Assembly (NCBI GenBank): GCA_937967535.1
Contig: CALCMV010000366.1
Span: 1 to 16,528 of the forward strand
DNA: 16,528 nucleotides
Direction of reading: 5' to 3'
Source: an uncultured Saprospiraceae bacterium
GTDB taxonomy: Bacteria > Bacteroidota > Bacteroidia > Chitinophagales > Saprospiraceae
Shown: one piece after another, positions 15,801-16,528 of the stretch
Layout: every line of letters begins with the position of its first letter
How positions within the stretch are numbered: the stretch's first letter is position 1
Notes under the pieces: model-generated
Seen by the model: only the letters and a program-made list of their open reading frames with translations
Database searches by the model: none
What the model was told of the DNA's origin: nothing
Made by a program: the position numbers and the translations under genes

Positions 15801-16528
15801 GTAATCTGTGTTGTACCTAATGGGAATGTATCACCAGAAGCACAAGCACCGGATGTACCATCAGGGAATACGCAGGTAGCTGATAATGGTGTGCTGGTAT
15901 CGCAAGCCTCTAATGTCGGCGTAGGCCAGCTATGAGTCGCCTCACAATTTGCATCTGCATTCAAGGTAGCACTCGCAGCATCAGAACCATTACATACAAT
16001 TACAGGATCCGGTGGCAATACCGTTACTGTAAATGTACAAGTAGCTGAATTTCCTGCAGCATCTGTAGCTGTATAGCTTACTGTTGTTGTACCAATTGGG
16101 AATGTTCCTGTATTGGTGCCGTCAAGTGTTACACCATTGCCTACGTCCGGACCACTCAAGGTTACACAATCACAATCGTCTGTATACGCACCCGTAGCCG
16201 GATTCGCAGGATTGGTCGGTGCAAGTGGGTCGCCATTCGCATCAAGTGTTGGCTCTACAAAAACAGGTATAAGTATAGTTACTTCTTCGCCGTCGCAATC
16301 GCCGGCATCTGGTGTCACTGTAATATCAGCAGGACAGGTAATGAGCGGATCTACATTATCTTCTAATGTAACTGTTGCTGTTTCTGTAACTGTATTTACA
16401 CCATCTGTAGCTGTAACTGTTACTGTAATAGCATCTTCACATACACCACCATCTTCAAATGGCGTACCCGGTGCAGGGTCTTGTGTAACTGTTACACTAC
16501 AATTGTCTGCTGCATTATATAATGGATT
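12824..16528 (-). CDS. Giant HYR-repeat surface protein with C-terminal dockerin-like module (5' partial)
   Basis: The reading frame is open to the window edge. Its 1234 visible residues are the C-terminal part, and the GTG at 16318 is not a real start because HYR sequence (LITCPADITV) continues upstream in frame. Most of the visible protein consists of HYR-type immunoglobulin-like modules with the signature C-P-x-D-I at the start and T-x-Y-T-A-T-D-A-A-G-N-x-A-T-C-T-F-T-V at the end. They are arranged in larger units of 298 residues and rich in D, T, P and C. After the last HYR (about nt 13495) comes a module VAGRVAMEGAYMNGGGMMRD through YYVAIRHRNHLGIMTATPVF, known from large Bacteroidota surface proteins. 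The last 60 residues carry two calcium loops, DSTGDGAITAAD and DCDMNGATTAAD, each followed by a similar NNRN helix end. No T9SS sorting domain is present. Probable role: surface adhesin or matrix protein. Confidence 0.88.
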   Translation of the reverse strand, partial: NPLYNAADNCSVTVTQDPAPGTPFEDGGVCEDAITVTVTATDGVNTVTETATVTLEDNVDPLITCPADITVTPDAGDCDGEEVTILIPVFVEPTLDANGDPLAPTNPANPATGAYTDDCDCVTLSGPDVGNGVTLDGTNTGTFPIGTTTVSYTATDAAGNSATCTFTVTVLPPDPVIVCNGSDAASATLNADANCEATHSWPTPTLEACDTSTPLSATCVFPDGTSGACASGDTFPLGTTQITYPDAPQCNLSVTVVDNTPPTVDPQDVSEPTSNNGVYDCDVVIPNYEDEFINGAPNPLYNGMDNCDVTVTQDPAPGTVVDDAGVCDDPIVVTVTATDSAGNSDVGTATVTLNDDVDPLITCPMDITLVGECEGADVTIPVPVFVEPTLDANGNPLAPTNPTNPATGAYTDDCDCVTLSGPTADNGVVLDASNTGTFPVGVTTLTYTATDAAGNTATCTFTVTIGDPDPVIVCNGSDAASATYDANENCEAVHEWPSPTLEACDSSTPMNATCVFPDGTSGSCASGDAFPLGVTQITYPSAPQCNLSVTVEDTPPTFDADPAVIPTSDNGVYDCGVEVPNYIDPASDFWINLEDNCGAVATQNPAPGTVFGTCHEDMIDVVITVFDDINGDGLPDNPTAPVGSETVTVTLIDDVDPLIVCPPDVVINTMDCDGADYTALPFSEVDEVLDANGNPIPLDPYTYADDCSTAAGCLTIDFDIDNGVALSGGDSGTGSFPPGTTTLTYTVTDGAGNTATCSYTVTIIIDEIFTLNCPSTVKVPNDPGQCGANVVWNPPVVNGSCSGTSGASAPPTSCVFPDGTSGPCDIGDFFPVGITTVTYDGSVPACSFEVRVLDVEKPVIECPEDIVVSVASAGCKAFVEWERPTPTDNCGVFSYNGTHPNTGMFFPIGSTTVIYKAVDEAGNTGTCNFTITVVDDLEPEAACPADITLAGPGTADWVPPNPVDNCVAEGLLVLATHEPGDFFNQTTVVTYIFEDAAGNTDECSFTVNVGGGTSPRVAGRVAMEGAYMNGGGMMRDDLRKDPLMPTSFGLVTPYGDNTGINSSMLTSATSTNAAVDWISVEIRDANDPTQVVMSRSALVQRDGDIMAADGSPSITLNGLTNGNYYVAIRHRNHLGIMTATPVFLDASAPMLDFTDAGFQTWGTNARVNVNGKMVMIAGDSTGDGAITAADRSDIWNNRNTQAYMMQDCDMNGATTAADRNISYNNRNTIEQLPQ
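14561..16528 (-). repeat. Tandem 894-nt super-repeat within the HYR gene
   Basis: The codons for D-P-L-I-x-C-P anchor each unit at 16349, 15455 and 14561, with equal spacing of 894 nt (298 codons). Within units the two right-hand copies are close in sequence, for example PVFVEPTLDANG, ATGAYTDDCDCVTLSGP and VIVCNGSDAASAT. The unit beginning at 14561 is more diverged. The leftmost visible unit at the window edge is incomplete. Confidence 0.8.

Noticed and set aside
16316..16318. GTG start of the HYR protein
   Set aside because: The same frame upstream continues with typical HYR residues (DPLITCPADITV) to the window end without a stop, so the gene begins outside the window.

Overview
The window looks like a chromosomal segment of a Bacteroidota bacterium. 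The evidence is a PorQ-type type IX secretion (T9SS) component, a protein with a T9SS type A C-terminal sorting domain, a giant hyalin-repeat (HYR) surface protein, a promoter close to the Bacteroidota consensus (TTTG, 20 nt, TAnnTTTG), AT-rich intergenic DNA and few Shine-Dalgarno sites. The style resembles Saprospirales/Chitinophagales-type genomes, but I cannot fix a genus. No rRNA, tRNA, insertion sequence, prophage or CRISPR array is visible.

Layout. Positions 1-468 are non-coding and hold several inverted repeats. Positions 469-4057 (minus strand) encode a porin-like outer-membrane barrel, a DUF4212 small subunit and an ActP/VC_2705-type sodium:solute symporter. This is plausibly an uptake module for a small carboxylate. 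Positions 4058-6130 hold a AAA ATPase with a C-terminal PD-(D/E)XK-like region, bracketed by two unrelated repeat clusters: three 35-nt repeats ending in a 40-nt perfect palindrome, and four 34-nt imperfect palindromes at a fixed 52-nt pitch. Positions 6131-8424 (minus) are an ArsR-like regulator followed by the two membrane subunits of a TRAP transporter; no substrate-binding subunit is present. Positions 8538-9353 (minus) are dapD of the lysine/diaminopimelate pathway. Positions 9506-11230 (plus) are a MORN/YwqK-type lipoprotein and porQ. A strong hairpin terminator lies in the convergent gap that follows. Positions 11553-16528 (minus) hold a T9SS-sorted protein with a cohesin-like N-terminal region, preceded upstream by the C-terminal 1234 residues of the giant HYR protein, whose N-terminus lies beyond the window.

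The most interesting observation is at the right end. The HYR protein ends in two dockerin-like calcium loops and has no T9SS sorting domain. The next gene on the same strand has a cohesin-like fold candidate plus a T9SS sorting domain. With porQ just across the terminator, this suggests a testable two-protein surface display pair. The second theme is the number of distinct palindromic intergenic repeat families packed into about 6 kb.
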